Source of the DNA: JANYBV01 sp043763155
GTDB taxonomy: Bacteria; Pseudomonadota; Alphaproteobacteria; Rickettsiales; SXRF01
Length of the DNA stretch: 64,000 bases
Reading direction: 5' to 3'
NCBI GenBank assembly: GCA_043763155.1
Contig: JAYULW010000050.1
Coordinates: forward strand, 21,529 to 85,528
Positions 50,029 to 59,439 of the stretch are shown here, in pieces (within the stretch, counting starts at the first letter, position 1; each line of letters opens with the position of its first letter). The notes under the pieces are model-generated. The model was not told the origin of the DNA. It saw nothing but the letters and a program-made list of their open reading frames with translations, and ran no database searches. The position numbers were made by a program, and so were the translations under genes.

Positions 50029-51285
50029 ATGTACCAGATGACCACCCTGAAGAACGGCCTTCGCGTCGCCACCGAATTTCTCCCCGGCGTGGAAAGCATT
50101 GCCGTAACCGTCACCTGCGGCGTGGGCGCGCGCTACGAAAACGAAAAAGACAACGGCATCTCCCACCTGCTGGAACACATGGCCTTCAAAGGCACCAAAA
50201 CCCGCACCGCCCGCGACATCGCCGAAGCTTTCGACAATATCGGCGGCCAAATCAACGCCTACACCTCCATGGAACTCACCGTCTATTACGCCAAAGTCCT
50301 GAAAGAAGACGTGCGCCTCGCCTGTGATGTACTCGGCGACATCCTGCAAAACTCCATCTTCGACGAAAAAGAACTCGCCCGCGAAAAAGACGTGGTCATC
50401 CAGGAAATCGCCATGCATTTCGACACGCCCGACGATTTAATCATGGATTATTTCGACGACGCCGCCTTCCCCGGCCAGCCCTTAGGGCGAAGCATCCTGA
50501 GCACCGAAGAGCGCGTAAACGCCCACACCCGCGATGACCTCATCCGCTACATGGACACCCACTACCGCACCCCGCGCATGGTGCTGTCCGCTGCCGGAAA
50601 CATAGACCACGACGCCTTCGTCAAACTCGCCGAAGAATATTTCGCACTCCCCGGCCGCGAATCCGGCCCCAGCTTCGAGATCGCCAGCTACCACGGCGGC
50701 GACAAACGCATTGACCGCGATCTCGAGCAACTCCACCTCATCATGGGCCTGCCCGCCCCCGCCATGCACGTGCCCGACTATTACACCCTGCAACTCTACG
50801 CCAGCATCCTCGGCGGCGGCATGGCCTCGCGCCTGTTCCAAGAGGTCCGCGAAAAACGCGGCCTCGCCTACTCTGTATACTCCATGGGTTCATCCTACGA
50901 AGATTGCGGCCTGCTCACGGTACATGCCGCCGCATCACCCGACAAAGCCAGCGAACTCTCCACCGTCCTCGCCGAACAAATCGCAGGCATGGCCGTAAGC
51001 GTTTCCGACGAAGAACTCCAGCGCGCCAAAAACCAGCAACGCGCCGAACTCCTCATGGCCCGCGAAGGCCCCTACGCCGTATCGGCATGGATTGGCCGCC
51101 ATTTGATGATGTTCAATGAATACCGCCAGCACAAAGACATCACCGCCCGCATCAACGCGATTACGAAGCAGGACATCACCCGCATCGGCGCCGACATCGC
51201 TGGCGGCACCCTCACCATGGCCGCACTGGGCGACGTGGCGGGCGTACTGCCTAACGATGCATTACACGCACGCCTGAAGGCCTGA
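50029..51285 (+). CDS. M16-family zinc peptidase (processing-peptidase-like)
   Basis: The protein has 418 residues. The inverted zinc motif is HLLEH (H46, E49, H50; GISHLLEHMAFKGT), with the distal glutamate region VYYAKVLKEDVRLACDVLGDI. Related to mitochondrial processing peptidase beta and the Rickettsia homologue. Substrate in bacteria unknown. Last gene of the SURF1-thrC run; its 3' end overlaps gshA by 24 bases tail to tail. Confidence 0.94.
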   Translation: MYQMTTLKNGLRVATEFLPGVESIAVTVTCGVGARYENEKDNGISHLLEHMAFKGTKTRTARDIAEAFDNIGGQINAYTSMELTVYYAKVLKEDVRLACDVLGDILQNSIFDEKELAREKDVVIQEIAMHFDTPDDLIMDYFDDAAFPGQPLGRSILSTEERVNAHTRDDLIRYMDTHYRTPRMVLSAAGNIDHDAFVKLAEEYFALPGRESGPSFEIASYHGGDKRIDRDLEQLHLIMGLPAPAMHVPDYYTLQLYASILGGGMASRLFQEVREKRGLAYSVYSMGSSYEDCGLLTVHAAASPDKASELSTVLAEQIAGMAVSVSDEELQRAKNQQRAELLMAREGPYAVSAWIGRHLMMFNEYRQHKDITARINAITKQDITRIGADIAGGTLTMAALGDVAGVLPNDALHARLKA

Positions 51286-52533
51286 TTCCGGCTTCACGTC
51301 GGAATATTCTTCCCGCGCCGCAGCCAGCCCTGCAATGGCCGCCACAATGCCATACGCCCGGAAGTTGCAATCCCGCACGCTCTTCCAGCGGTTGCCTTCC
51401 ATCTCGATTTCGTCGCACATGCCGGTAAATTCCATGCCAGCCGCGTTCAAATTGCTAAGCGCGTCGCGCTCACCATTCACCCGGTACATGCCCCCAATCG
51501 GCACCCCGTCCACGATATACACCATCGGCTCCGCGGGCTTGCCATTCACCACGTCCAGCGTTGGCACGCCCTCCTGAATAATCACCTCGCTATTGCGCGC
51601 GCCTTCCTTGATGACCTGCATCTTGTTGCGCTCTTTTTTATTCAGGTCCAGAATATCCTCCGGCGACGTGGCAGTCATAATGCCCATGCCATAGGTGCCG
51701 CTTTCCGCCTTGATAAACACATATGGCTTTTCCGTGATGCCATACTGCATGTATTTTTCCTGCACCCGCGCCAGCACCTTTTCAATGCCCTTGGCCACGC
51801 AATCCAGCCCCGTGCGTTCTTTAAAATCCACAAACCCGCAATGATGGAACTCCGCGGCAAGTAACCACGGGTCCAGCGTAAACGTGCGGCAAAAATCTTC
51901 GACCAGCGCCCGGTACGCCGCAAAATGCACGCTCTTCCTGCGCTTATGCCAGCCCATGCCCGGTGGCGGCAAAATCGGCTGCACCACCTGTTCCAGCAGC
52001 TCAGGCACCCCCGCCGTCATATCGTTATTCAGCACCACAAGGTCGGGCACAAATCCGTCCAGCATCAGCGTGCCGCCGTCCTTGTGCATGGCGCGCTGCA
52101 CCAGCTTGCGCCCCGAAGGCGCTTCCAGCTCCACAGGCACATCTGGCGTGGCGTTCAGGCCGCCCAGCTGCACCTCCATGCCCGCTTCTTCAAAAATCGT
52201 AATCAGCGTGGCAAGGTTTTCAAGGTAGCCCATATTGCGCGTATGGTTTTCCGGCACGATCAGTATTTTCCGCGCGTCCGCATGCGTATCCTGCAAAAAC
52301 CGGGTGATAAACCGCGACGCCCGCGCCCGTGCGCGCGGCGATAAATTATTGAACCCGGCGGGGTACAAATTCGTATCCACCGGTGCAAGCTTCAACCCCG
52401 AATGCCGCAAATCCACCGAGCTGTAAATGAAGGGCGCAGCTTCCGCGCGCTTCGCACCGAACCAGCGCTCAATATCGTCGCCGCGCGCATCTTCAAGTTT
52501 TTCCAGTGTTTTGAGTATGTCTTCCATCACCAT
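51262..52533 (-). CDS. gshA: Glutamate-cysteine ligase (GshA, PF08886 type)
   Basis: The protein has 423 residues (421 if the third codon, ATG at 52527, is used, which overlaps the rsmE stop as TGATG). LYPAGFNNLSPRARARAS, LIVPENHTRNMGYLENLATL, FIKAESGTYGMGIMT and MYRVNGERDALSNLNAAGMEF are typical of the GshA group found in some proteobacteria. It makes gamma-glutamylcysteine, first step of glutathione synthesis, which the Grx4 gene (9014) depends on. Confidence 0.93.
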   Translation of the reverse strand: MVMEDILKTLEKLEDARGDDIERWFGAKRAEAAPFIYSSVDLRHSGLKLAPVDTNLYPAGFNNLSPRARARASRFITRFLQDTHADARKILIVPENHTRNMGYLENLATLITIFEEAGMEVQLGGLNATPDVPVELEAPSGRKLVQRAMHKDGGTLMLDGFVPDLVVLNNDMTAGVPELLEQVVQPILPPPGMGWHKRRKSVHFAAYRALVEDFCRTFTLDPWLLAAEFHHCGFVDFKERTGLDCVAKGIEKVLARVQEKYMQYGITEKPYVFIKAESGTYGMGIMTATSPEDILDLNKKERNKMQVIKEGARNSEVIIQEGVPTLDVVNGKPAEPMVYIVDGVPIGGMYRVNGERDALSNLNAAGMEFTGMCDEIEMEGNRWKSVRDCNFRAYGIVAAIAGLAAAREEYSDVKPESGLQACV

Positions 52534-53306
52534 TCAGCCTTGAATTGGGGTTGTTCCTGCCAGTCTCCCAGCCACGCCTGCATGCAACTAAGCGCTGCAA
52601 CCATGGCCGTATCCGCGCGCAGCACCCGCGGCCCCAGCCCAAAAGCCTTCACCCCCGGATGCGCCCGCAGCATCATGCGTTCCTCCTGCGAGAACCCGCC
52701 CTCCGGGCCGATAATCACAGCATATTTGCCACCCATAGATAGTGAGGGCAACAGCGTTTTCAAGTCCTGCCCCTCGCCGCTTTCATCGGCAAAAAGCAGC
52801 GTGCGGTCGCTGGGCCACGAGGCCAGCAGCGCGTTCACATCCCTGAATTCTTCAATGCGCGGCACATCCATCCGCTCGCACTGCTCGGCGGCTTCAATCA
52901 CATACGCATCCATTTTTTCGCGGTTCAGGCTGCGCACCACCGCATGGCGCGTATACACGGGCAGCAGCGCCGAAACCCCCAGCTCCACAGCCTTCTCCAC
53001 CACAAAATCCACCTTGTTCTTAAGCGGGGCGAACGCCAGCCACATATCCGGCGAAGCCTTCTGCGACTTCACCATAATCTGCACCGTAAGGCTCACCGAT
53101 TTCTTGGAAATATCTTCAATATGCGCCAGCCACTCGCCGTCGCGCCCATTGAACAACGCCACACTCTCGCCAACCTGCCCGCGCATCACATTACCCACAT
53201 AATGCGCCTGCGCCCCATTGAGGATGCACGCGCTATTCGCAGCAAATCCCTGCGGTACATACAGCCGCAGGCGTGGTTTTTTCATCGGTTGCGCTTGATT
53301 CGTCAT
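52527..53306 (-). CDS. rsmE: 16S rRNA (uracil-1498-N3)-methyltransferase RsmE
   Basis: The protein has 259 residues from the ATG at 53306; a GTG at 53315 is less likely. RLRLYVPQGF at the N-terminus (PUA-like), then VVEKAVELGVSALLPVYTRHAVVRS and the SPOUT knot IIGPEGGFSQEE...LGPRVLRADTA. It methylates U1498 of 16S rRNA. Overlaps gshA start; divergent from ubiA with about 45 bases between starts, the usual alphaproteobacterial layout. Confidence 0.95.
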   Translation of the reverse strand: MTNQAQPMKKPRLRLYVPQGFAANSACILNGAQAHYVGNVMRGQVGESVALFNGRDGEWLAHIEDISKKSVSLTVQIMVKSQKASPDMWLAFAPLKNKVDFVVEKAVELGVSALLPVYTRHAVVRSLNREKMDAYVIEAAEQCERMDVPRIEEFRDVNALLASWPSDRTLLFADESGEGQDLKTLLPSLSMGGKYAVIIGPEGGFSQEERMMLRAHPGVKAFGLGPRVLRADTAMVAALSCMQAWLGDWQEQPQFKAEW

Positions 53307-53352
53307 GCGCCACACGCTAAATCTTTGGGCAGGAAATGTAAACAGGTATAGA

Positions 53353-54192
53353 ATGTCGCCCTATCTGCGTTTGATGCGCCTGCACCAGCCCGTTGGCATC
53401 TGGTTGTTGCTGTGGCCCTGCTGCTGGTCGCTGGCCCTTGCCGCGCACGGCAAGCCCTCCCCCGTCATGCTCATCCTGTTCGCCCTTGGCGCGCTCATCA
53501 TGCGCAGCGCCGGCTGCATCGTAAACGACATCGCCGACCGCGAAATAGACAAGCAGGTCGAGCGCACCCGCACCCGCCCGCTTGCCAGCGGCGAACTTAA
53601 ACTCAAGCAAGCCATCCTGCTGCTATGCATGCTGCTCGCCTGCGCCCTCTACATCGCGCTGCTGCTGGGCCAGAACACCGTCTTCTGGGCCGGCGCCTCC
53701 CTGCCTCTGGTCGCCGCCTACCCATGGATGAAACGCATCAGCTGGTGGCCGCAATTATTCTTAGGCCTCACCTTCAACTGGGGAGCGCTCATGGGCTGGG
53801 CCGCCGTCACCGGCACTGTGCAACTCCCTGCAATCCTGCTCTATGCCGGAAGCATTTTCTGGACACTGGGCTATGATACCATCTACGCCCATCAGGACAA
53901 AACCGACGATGCCCGCATCGGCGTAAAATCCACCGCGCTGCGCCTTGGCAAAAACACCAGAACCGCCGTAAATACCTTCTACACGCTGGCCGCAATATTC
54001 TGGGCATTAAGCGGTTTTATGGCCGGCGCGGGCATGGTTTATTTTGCATTCCTCATCCTCACCGAGCTGCATCTGCTGCACCAGATCTGCACCGTAAATC
54101 TCGACGACCCCGCCTCCTGCCGCCGGGTCTTCATCAGCAACCGCTTCGCAGGCTTCCTGTTGTTTATCGGCTGCTTAACGGCATTTATTTAG
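53353..54192 (+). CDS. ubiA: 4-hydroxybenzoate octaprenyltransferase
   Basis: The protein has 279 residues from the ATG at 53353, with about eight membrane helices. First acidic motif NDIADREID (Mg-diphosphate binding; preceded by RSAGCIV), second DTIYAHQDKTDD. It attaches the polyprenyl tail to 4-hydroxybenzoate in ubiquinone synthesis; the UbiK-like gene at 28645 belongs to the same pathway. Earlier in-frame starts would overlap rsmE. Confidence 0.95.
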   Translation: MSPYLRLMRLHQPVGIWLLLWPCCWSLALAAHGKPSPVMLILFALGALIMRSAGCIVNDIADREIDKQVERTRTRPLASGELKLKQAILLLCMLLACALYIALLLGQNTVFWAGASLPLVAAYPWMKRISWWPQLFLGLTFNWGALMGWAAVTGTVQLPAILLYAGSIFWTLGYDTIYAHQDKTDDARIGVKSTALRLGKNTRTAVNTFYTLAAIFWALSGFMAGAGMVYFAFLILTELHLLHQICTVNLDDPASCRRVFISNRFAGFLLFIGCLTAFI

Positions 54193-54405
54193 CCTTTTAC
54201 GCCTATAAAAACCTTCCCGGCTAAACCGTCAGGAACATTAATATTTTCTTTATGCAACCTTCGCTTACACCCCATCTTGTGGCGCCAATAAGTATATCGC
54301 CTTTTAAGGAAAATTTACCTTTGTATGTCATTATCATAATGGACGCCATAATAGCGACCAGCGATACCAGGCTGCAAATTCAGCAGCAAAAAAACAAGGT
54401 TTGGA

Positions 54406-55785
54406 ATGCAGTCTACGGAAGGACAACCCCAGAGCCGACAGATCGCAGGCAACCAGCCCCGCAAGGGCGCTGTGCTTTCGCCCGATCCCAATGCGCCGCT
54501 CGAAGTGTCCGAAGCCACCATGACCTACCCCGGCAGCGAATTCTACCCGCATGAATTCGTGGAAATGCTGGAAAAAAATATCCAGAAAGTAATCAGCGAA
54601 CACACCTCAGGCTCCTTGCTGGTCGTAAGCATCAGCAACCTCGCCATGATCATCAACGCCTACGGCCACGACACGTCTGAAATCGTGATGCATGATTTGC
54701 TCCGCCGCATCGAAGGCATCCTCACCGAACAAGACACCGTCTTCCGCATCCAGCGCGACCAGATCGGCATCATCGTCTGCAACTCCTTCCCCGAAGACAC
54801 CGGCACGCTTGCCTCGCGCATCCACACCATCATCCAGAATTTTGGCCGCGACCATTTCGCCACCGTCTCGCTTTACATCATGGGCGCGGTAGGCAGCGTG
54901 AACTTCCCGTCCGAAAGCGCCAGCGCCCACGACGCGCTCGACAAAGCCTACGTTGCCGTAAACTCCATGCAGGCCGGTCCCCACCGCACCTACGACATGA
55001 CCCGCAGCGAAGCCGACCAGTGCCGCCAGCAAATGGGCCTCGCCAACTACCTGTTCAAAGCCTACAAGGAAAGCCGCCTGCGCCTGGCCTACCAGCCCGT
55101 CATCAACAGCAAAACCGGCAAAGCCTCGCACCATGAAGCGCTCTTACGCCTCGTAAACCAGTCCGGCAAAATCAGCTCGGCAGGCCCCTTGATTCCGGTG
55201 GCCGAAAAGATGGGCCTCATTGACATCATTGACACCATGGTGATGGAAATGGTCATCAACGAACTCCGCCTCGCCCCCGACGTGGTGCTGGCCTTCAACG
55301 TGTCGAACATGACCACCGAAGATTCCGTGTGGCTCGACCATCTGGCAAGGCTCCTGCGCGAAACGCCCGAAATCGCCCCCCGCCTCATCGTCGAAATCAC
55401 CGAAACCGCCGTCCTGCGCGACCTGCGCCGCACCGCCTACTTCGTTGCCTCCATCCAGTCCATGGGCTGTCAGGTGGCGCTCGACGACTTTGGCTCCGGC
55501 TACACGTCCTTCCGCCAGCTCAAAGCCCTTTCTGTAGACATGGTAAAGATTGACGGCGTGTTCATCAAAGACCTCGCCCAAAGCGCCGACAACCAGTTCT
55601 TCGTCAAAACCCTGCTGGACTTCGCACAGGGCTTCGGCCTTTCCACCGTCGCCGAATTCGTCGAAAACGGCGAAATCACCAAGATCCTCATGGATATGGG
55701 CGTGGACTACATGCAGGGCTACTATTTCGGCAAGCCCATGAACCACCGCACATGGCTGAACGAAGGCGAATACAGCGGCGAATAG
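54406..55785 (+). CDS. EAL-domain cyclic-di-GMP phosphodiesterase with degenerate GGDEF domain
   Basis: The protein has 459 residues. Residues ~45-200 have the GGDEF fold but lack the GGDEF signature (RDQIGII in its place), so no cyclase activity is expected. The EAL domain (about 215-455) keeps its catalytic residues: EALLR, FNVS, EITET, DDFGSGYTSF, KIDG, AEFVEN and QGYYFGKP. It should hydrolyse cyclic-di-GMP, a switch between motile and attached life. No membrane or sensor domain is visible. It stands alone before tRNA-Thr. Confidence 0.93.
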   Translation: MQSTEGQPQSRQIAGNQPRKGAVLSPDPNAPLEVSEATMTYPGSEFYPHEFVEMLEKNIQKVISEHTSGSLLVVSISNLAMIINAYGHDTSEIVMHDLLRRIEGILTEQDTVFRIQRDQIGIIVCNSFPEDTGTLASRIHTIIQNFGRDHFATVSLYIMGAVGSVNFPSESASAHDALDKAYVAVNSMQAGPHRTYDMTRSEADQCRQQMGLANYLFKAYKESRLRLAYQPVINSKTGKASHHEALLRLVNQSGKISSAGPLIPVAEKMGLIDIIDTMVMEMVINELRLAPDVVLAFNVSNMTTEDSVWLDHLARLLRETPEIAPRLIVEITETAVLRDLRRTAYFVASIQSMGCQVALDDFGSGYTSFRQLKALSVDMVKIDGVFIKDLAQSADNQFFVKTLLDFAQGFGLSTVAEFVENGEITKILMDMGVDYMQGYYFGKPMNHRTWLNEGEYSGE

Positions 55786-55854
55786 CCTGTATTTACACAG
55801 CTTCTCCAAAAACCTTGATTCTTCCCCTTATTTCCCCTAATTCCTAATGTTCGT

Positions 55855-55929
55855 GCCGCTTTAGCTCAGGGGTAGAGCAACCGCCTTGTAAGCGGTAGGT
55901 CGCCAGTTCAAATCCGGCAAGCGGCACCA
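55855..55929 (+). tRNA. tRNA-Thr (anticodon TGT), CCA encoded
   Basis: The acceptor stem GCCGCTT (55855-55861) pairs with AAGCGGC (55919-55925), followed by discriminator A and CCA. The anticodon stem ACCGC/GCGGT encloses the loop CTTGTAA with anticodon TGT, which reads ACA. The T loop is GTTCAAATC. A complete cloverleaf. Confidence 0.97.
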
Positions 55930-55939
55930 TTTCCCACCA

Positions 55940-56965
55940 TTATTCGCGCCCGCCCCGCGGCACGTCGCGTTCGGTTGCATGGCCGATATTCCGCTGTGTG
56001 CTGCGCGCCGCCTGCGCAGATTTCTGCCCCTGCACCTCAACCACCATCTGGTTGATGTCCTTGAGCATGTCCACCTGTTCTGCAAAGCGCGGCGGCATCA
56101 GCACTCGCGTGTAGCGTATGTCGCCCTGTGCTGCGTCAAACGGCAGCGCCGCGCCCGCTGCGTCTGTGCGCCCGTAATGCAGGCCGCTGTTAAACGGCAC
56201 GCCCAGCGCCGTGAATTTCTCCGACAATTTACGCCGCACCGTCGGGTCGTTACCGCGTATGTCAATGGCGTAAGCCCGGTCCTTGCCGCGCGGCCGCACC
56301 TCAAACCCCGGCGCGTCCCCCACCGCATTTTTCAAAAGCTTCGCCGCCACCTGCTCGCTGTAACCCGTGAGCTTTTCCCTATCCAGCGCAAACGACACAT
56401 CCGCATACACCGTGCGCGACATCTCACCTTCCACCATGGTAGAACGCCCCAGCTCTTTCATGCTGTGCACCTGCTGCACCGAACCCGGCACGGCCAGGTT
56501 GCGCGAAACAAACTGTGTCAGGTCACCCGTAATTTCAGCAATCTGGCCCTGCAGCGCCCGGAACACCTCCTGATGGTTCGAAGCATCGGCAAACGACGAC
56601 CCCTTCGCTGCCTGCGCCTGCACCACAAATACATTGCCCTCGCGGTGCGAAATATCTGCAAGCGCATTAGGCACAAAAGTCTGTATCAGCTCGCCTAAGG
56701 CGCGTGCGTCGCGGTGGTCCGGGTTGGTAAGCTCCGCGATCATTTGCGTATAAACAGCCCTGCCCTTGTCAATCTTCTTCACGGTCGTAAGGCTCGACGC
56801 GCGCAGCTCCGCTGCCCGTGCCTCCAGCAGCGCCTCTTGCTCAATGGCCGCACACGCCGCCGCCGAACGCGGAAACACCGGCGCAGCCCCCTGTGGTGCC
56901 ACCTCTGGCGCATCTGGCGCAGCCTCGTCGGTCTTTTTACGTTTGAATGGATTCACCCACGCCAT
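55940..56965 (-). CDS. Unknown 341-residue protein
   Basis: I do not recognise it. The N-terminus MAWVNPFKRKKTDEAAPDAP is basic, then acidic and proline-rich (disordered); the rest is soluble, alternating helix and strand (TVYADVSFALDREKLTGY, AYAIDIRGNDPTVRRKL), ending in a charged tail. It ends 11 bases from tRNA-Thr and follows the 302-residue gene by 11 bases, so these two are a pair. Confidence 0.7.
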   Translation of the reverse strand: MAWVNPFKRKKTDEAAPDAPEVAPQGAAPVFPRSAAACAAIEQEALLEARAAELRASSLTTVKKIDKGRAVYTQMIAELTNPDHRDARALGELIQTFVPNALADISHREGNVFVVQAQAAKGSSFADASNHQEVFRALQGQIAEITGDLTQFVSRNLAVPGSVQQVHSMKELGRSTMVEGEMSRTVYADVSFALDREKLTGYSEQVAAKLLKNAVGDAPGFEVRPRGKDRAYAIDIRGNDPTVRRKLSEKFTALGVPFNSGLHYGRTDAAGAALPFDAAQGDIRYTRVLMPPRFAEQVDMLKDINQMVVEVQGQKSAQAARSTQRNIGHATERDVPRGGRE

Positions 56966-56976
56966 GCGCGGCTCCC

Positions 56977-57885
56977 TTATGTCTTTTGCGAAGGCGTACT
57001 AGCCAACTTTGCGCGTTGCTCTTCAATACGCAAAGCCGCGCTGGTTTTGATTTGTGCGGCCTGGCGCAGTATGCCGGCTTCTTCGGAGCTGATAACGCTG
57101 CTTTCGCCCGCTGCATAGCTGCGGCGGTCGAAGTCGCCGGGCGCGGGGTCGTCGGTCATGTTCCGGTCTTTTTTGTAACGTGCCACAAAACCTTTGCGGG
57201 CATTGTTCAGCTCGTCGCTGGCGCCTTTCTCCGCGCCGCTGATCTGGTCTTTCTTGTGCTGGTCGGCAATATCGCCGCTGCGTAGCGACATATCGGTATC
57301 CATCACCTCCAGCGCCTTGGCGTGGTGGTTGGCAAGCGCATGCAGCGGCTTGCTGTCGTCTTTAAGCGCTGCGCGCATATCCGCAAAAAGCTGCAAATCC
57401 TTGCCCGTCTGCGCATGCTCCGGCAAATCGTCGCTTTGCAGGCCGTGGGTGCGGCGGTGGTTCTGCTCCGCATAGCGCTCCGATTGCGCATCATAGCGAC
57501 GCTGTGCTTCAGGGAATGGGTCGGTGGTCATCCCCGCAGGCAAAGCAGGCGGCGCGGCCGCCAAAATAGCTTTATTTTGCTTCTCAATATCTATCACCGC
57601 GTCCAGCACCATGTCCCAGATCTCTTCGGCGCGCTTTTTCACATCCGCAGGCGTGGCCGCATCATAGCGCAAATCTTCCAGCCGCCCCATCACCGCATCA
57701 TGCCCGCTATCGTTGCCGATGGCGGTTACGCGGTTGATGTGGTTCTGCGCTTCCATGCCCAGCACATAGCTGAAATTTTTGATCCCATCGCCGCCCTTGC
57801 GCGGATCAATGGAATCCAGAAAAGCGTTATCGTCTTTTTCTGCTGCAATGCCTGTAAGAAGCGCCATAAAACCCCTGTTTGCCAA
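56977..57885 (-). CDS. Unknown 302-residue protein
   Basis: The protein is soluble, highly charged and predicted helical: MANRGFMALLTGIAAEKDDNAFLDSIDP, then long stretches rich in Asp, Lys, Gln and Ala. No signal peptide, membrane helix or motif found. It lies directly upstream of the 341-residue unknown gene. Similar in composition to the 441-residue protein at 11943, which may mean a lineage-specific set. Confidence 0.7.
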   Translation of the reverse strand: MANRGFMALLTGIAAEKDDNAFLDSIDPRKGGDGIKNFSYVLGMEAQNHINRVTAIGNDSGHDAVMGRLEDLRYDAATPADVKKRAEEIWDMVLDAVIDIEKQNKAILAAAPPALPAGMTTDPFPEAQRRYDAQSERYAEQNHRRTHGLQSDDLPEHAQTGKDLQLFADMRAALKDDSKPLHALANHHAKALEVMDTDMSLRSGDIADQHKKDQISGAEKGASDELNNARKGFVARYKKDRNMTDDPAPGDFDRRSYAAGESSVISSEEAGILRQAAQIKTSAALRIEEQRAKLASTPSQKT

Positions 57886-57948
57886 GCCCTAAGCATAGCA
57901 TCAAACGGTTAAGGTTTAATGACAGCATAAAATCATATAAAACAGCAA

Positions 57949-59004
57949 CTACCGCGCAGAATGCACCAGCTTATGCATAAAGCCCAACTTTTCGATCACC
58001 TGCGGCGACAGTACGAACGGGTAAATATCGCTAAGCCCCATGCTGCGGTTCATGGCGTTCATGGCGTAGGTAAGCGGCAGCCACACATCCACCAGCGACT
58101 GCATCTCCACGGTGCTGTATGGGTTAACCGCAGCCGTAGCATGCAGCTCCTTATCAGCCGTAATAACCGGGTGTACCTCCAGCCCAAACGCCTGCGACGT
58201 CTCAAGGCTGTCTACAATATGCAGGTAATGCGCCCATGTTTCTGCAAAATCTTCCCATGCATGGCTGGTAGCGTAGGAGCTTACAAACGACTGCTGCCAG
58301 TTTGGCGGCGCACCCTCATTGTAATGGCGCTTCAGCGCATCTGCGTAATCCTCGCGGTCATCGCCAAACAAAGCGCGGCAGGCCTCTTGCTTGCCCGTAT
58401 TGCGCACCAGCACATCCCAGTAATAATGCCCGATCTCATGGCGGAAATGCCCCAGCAACGTGCGGTACGGCTCGTGCATATGGGTGCGCATCCTCTCGCG
58501 CTCGGCGTCGTCCGCTTCCTTCAGCGCCAGCGTAATAATGCCTTCGTCATGCCCGGTCAGCACCTTTTCTTTCTCATCCTGCGTATCCGCAAGGAAATCA
58601 AACGCCAGCCCATGCTCCGGGTCGTCCGCCCGGTTCGGCAGCGGTAAATTCAGCCGCAGCAGCGTGTAAAACAAGCGGTGTTTTGCAAACTCCATCTTGC
58701 GCCAGCTTTCTAAATTGCCCTGCACCGACAAATCCGGCACCGTCCTGTTATGGCGGCAGGCAATGCAAAACGCTTCCGGCGAGTCCGAAGGCAAAAGCCA
58801 GTTGCACGCATCATGGCGTGCGTTATCGCAAAATTTCATACTGCCCGCAATGCCCGGCGTCTGCCAGAATCCTTGCGCGTCTTGGGTGAGTGTGCACAGC
58901 ATATTCTCCAGCGGCAAATACCCAAGCACATGCCCGCACCTCCCGCAGTTGCGGTTTTCAAAAAACAGGATCAGATTGCATTGTTGGCACTGGAAAAGTT
59001 TCAT
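57949..59004 (-). CDS. Zinc-ribbon putative metallopeptidase
   Basis: The protein has 351 residues from the ATG at 59004. Two CxxC pairs in the first 25 residues (C6, C9; C20, C23) form a zinc ribbon. HFRHEIGHYYWD at 187-198 gives HEIGH (189-193), with EDFAETWAHYLH further on as likely third ligand. This matches the family of zinc-binding peptidase-like proteins with an N-terminal ribbon; activity is unproven. It is divergent from the GIY-YIG gene. Confidence 0.85.
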   Translation of the reverse strand: MKLFQCQQCNLILFFENRNCGRCGHVLGYLPLENMLCTLTQDAQGFWQTPGIAGSMKFCDNARHDACNWLLPSDSPEAFCIACRHNRTVPDLSVQGNLESWRKMEFAKHRLFYTLLRLNLPLPNRADDPEHGLAFDFLADTQDEKEKVLTGHDEGIITLALKEADDAERERMRTHMHEPYRTLLGHFRHEIGHYYWDVLVRNTGKQEACRALFGDDREDYADALKRHYNEGAPPNWQQSFVSSYATSHAWEDFAETWAHYLHIVDSLETSQAFGLEVHPVITADKELHATAAVNPYSTVEMQSLVDVWLPLTYAMNAMNRSMGLSDIYPFVLSPQVIEKLGFMHKLVHSAR

Positions 59005-59094
59005 AGCCGCTACTCTCCACATCCCGCCGTAAATATTCCATACGAACCGGCCATGAATACGCTAAGAATAGCCTATATGAAATGTGAGGCCGTG

Positions 59095-59409
59095 ATGAAC
59101 TGGACCGTCTATATTCTGGAATGCGCCGACAGCACCTACTATACCGGTATCACCAATAACATGCCTGCGCGCCTTGCCACCCACCGTAGCGGCAAAGGCG
59201 CCAAATACACCCGTGGCCGCGCGCCCCTCACCTTGCTCTACACCGAGTCCCACCCCAGCAAAAGCAGCGCCCTAAAGCGCGAATACCACATCAAATCCCT
59301 GACCCGCGACCAAAAAAAACGGCTGGCCCACCGTGCGCCCCCTTACCTAATACTTATTCCGCCAGCGTTTCAATCCAACTGCATTTTTACCTGCAAAATG
59401 ATTTCCTGA
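59095..59409 (+). CDS. GIY-YIG nuclease-domain protein (UPF0213 type)
   Basis: The protein has 104 residues from the ATG at 59095. NWTVYILECADSTYYTGITNN, then RLATHRSGKGAKYTRGRAPLTLLYTE and KREYHIKSLTRDQKKRL: the compact single-domain GIY-YIG family of about 90 residues. Function in vivo unknown; related to UvrC and SLX1 nucleases. The C-terminal ~18 residues beyond the usual end look non-conserved. Confidence 0.9.
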   Translation: MNWTVYILECADSTYYTGITNNMPARLATHRSGKGAKYTRGRAPLTLLYTESHPSKSSALKREYHIKSLTRDQKKRLAHRAPPYLILIPPAFQSNCIFTCKMIS

Positions 59410-59439
59410 AATACACCCCCAACCCACAGGAGATGCATA

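Noticed and set aside
55855..57885. Genomic island integrated at tRNA-Thr
   Set aside because: No integrase, no direct repeat of the tRNA end and no base-composition shift; kept only as a note on the unknown pair.
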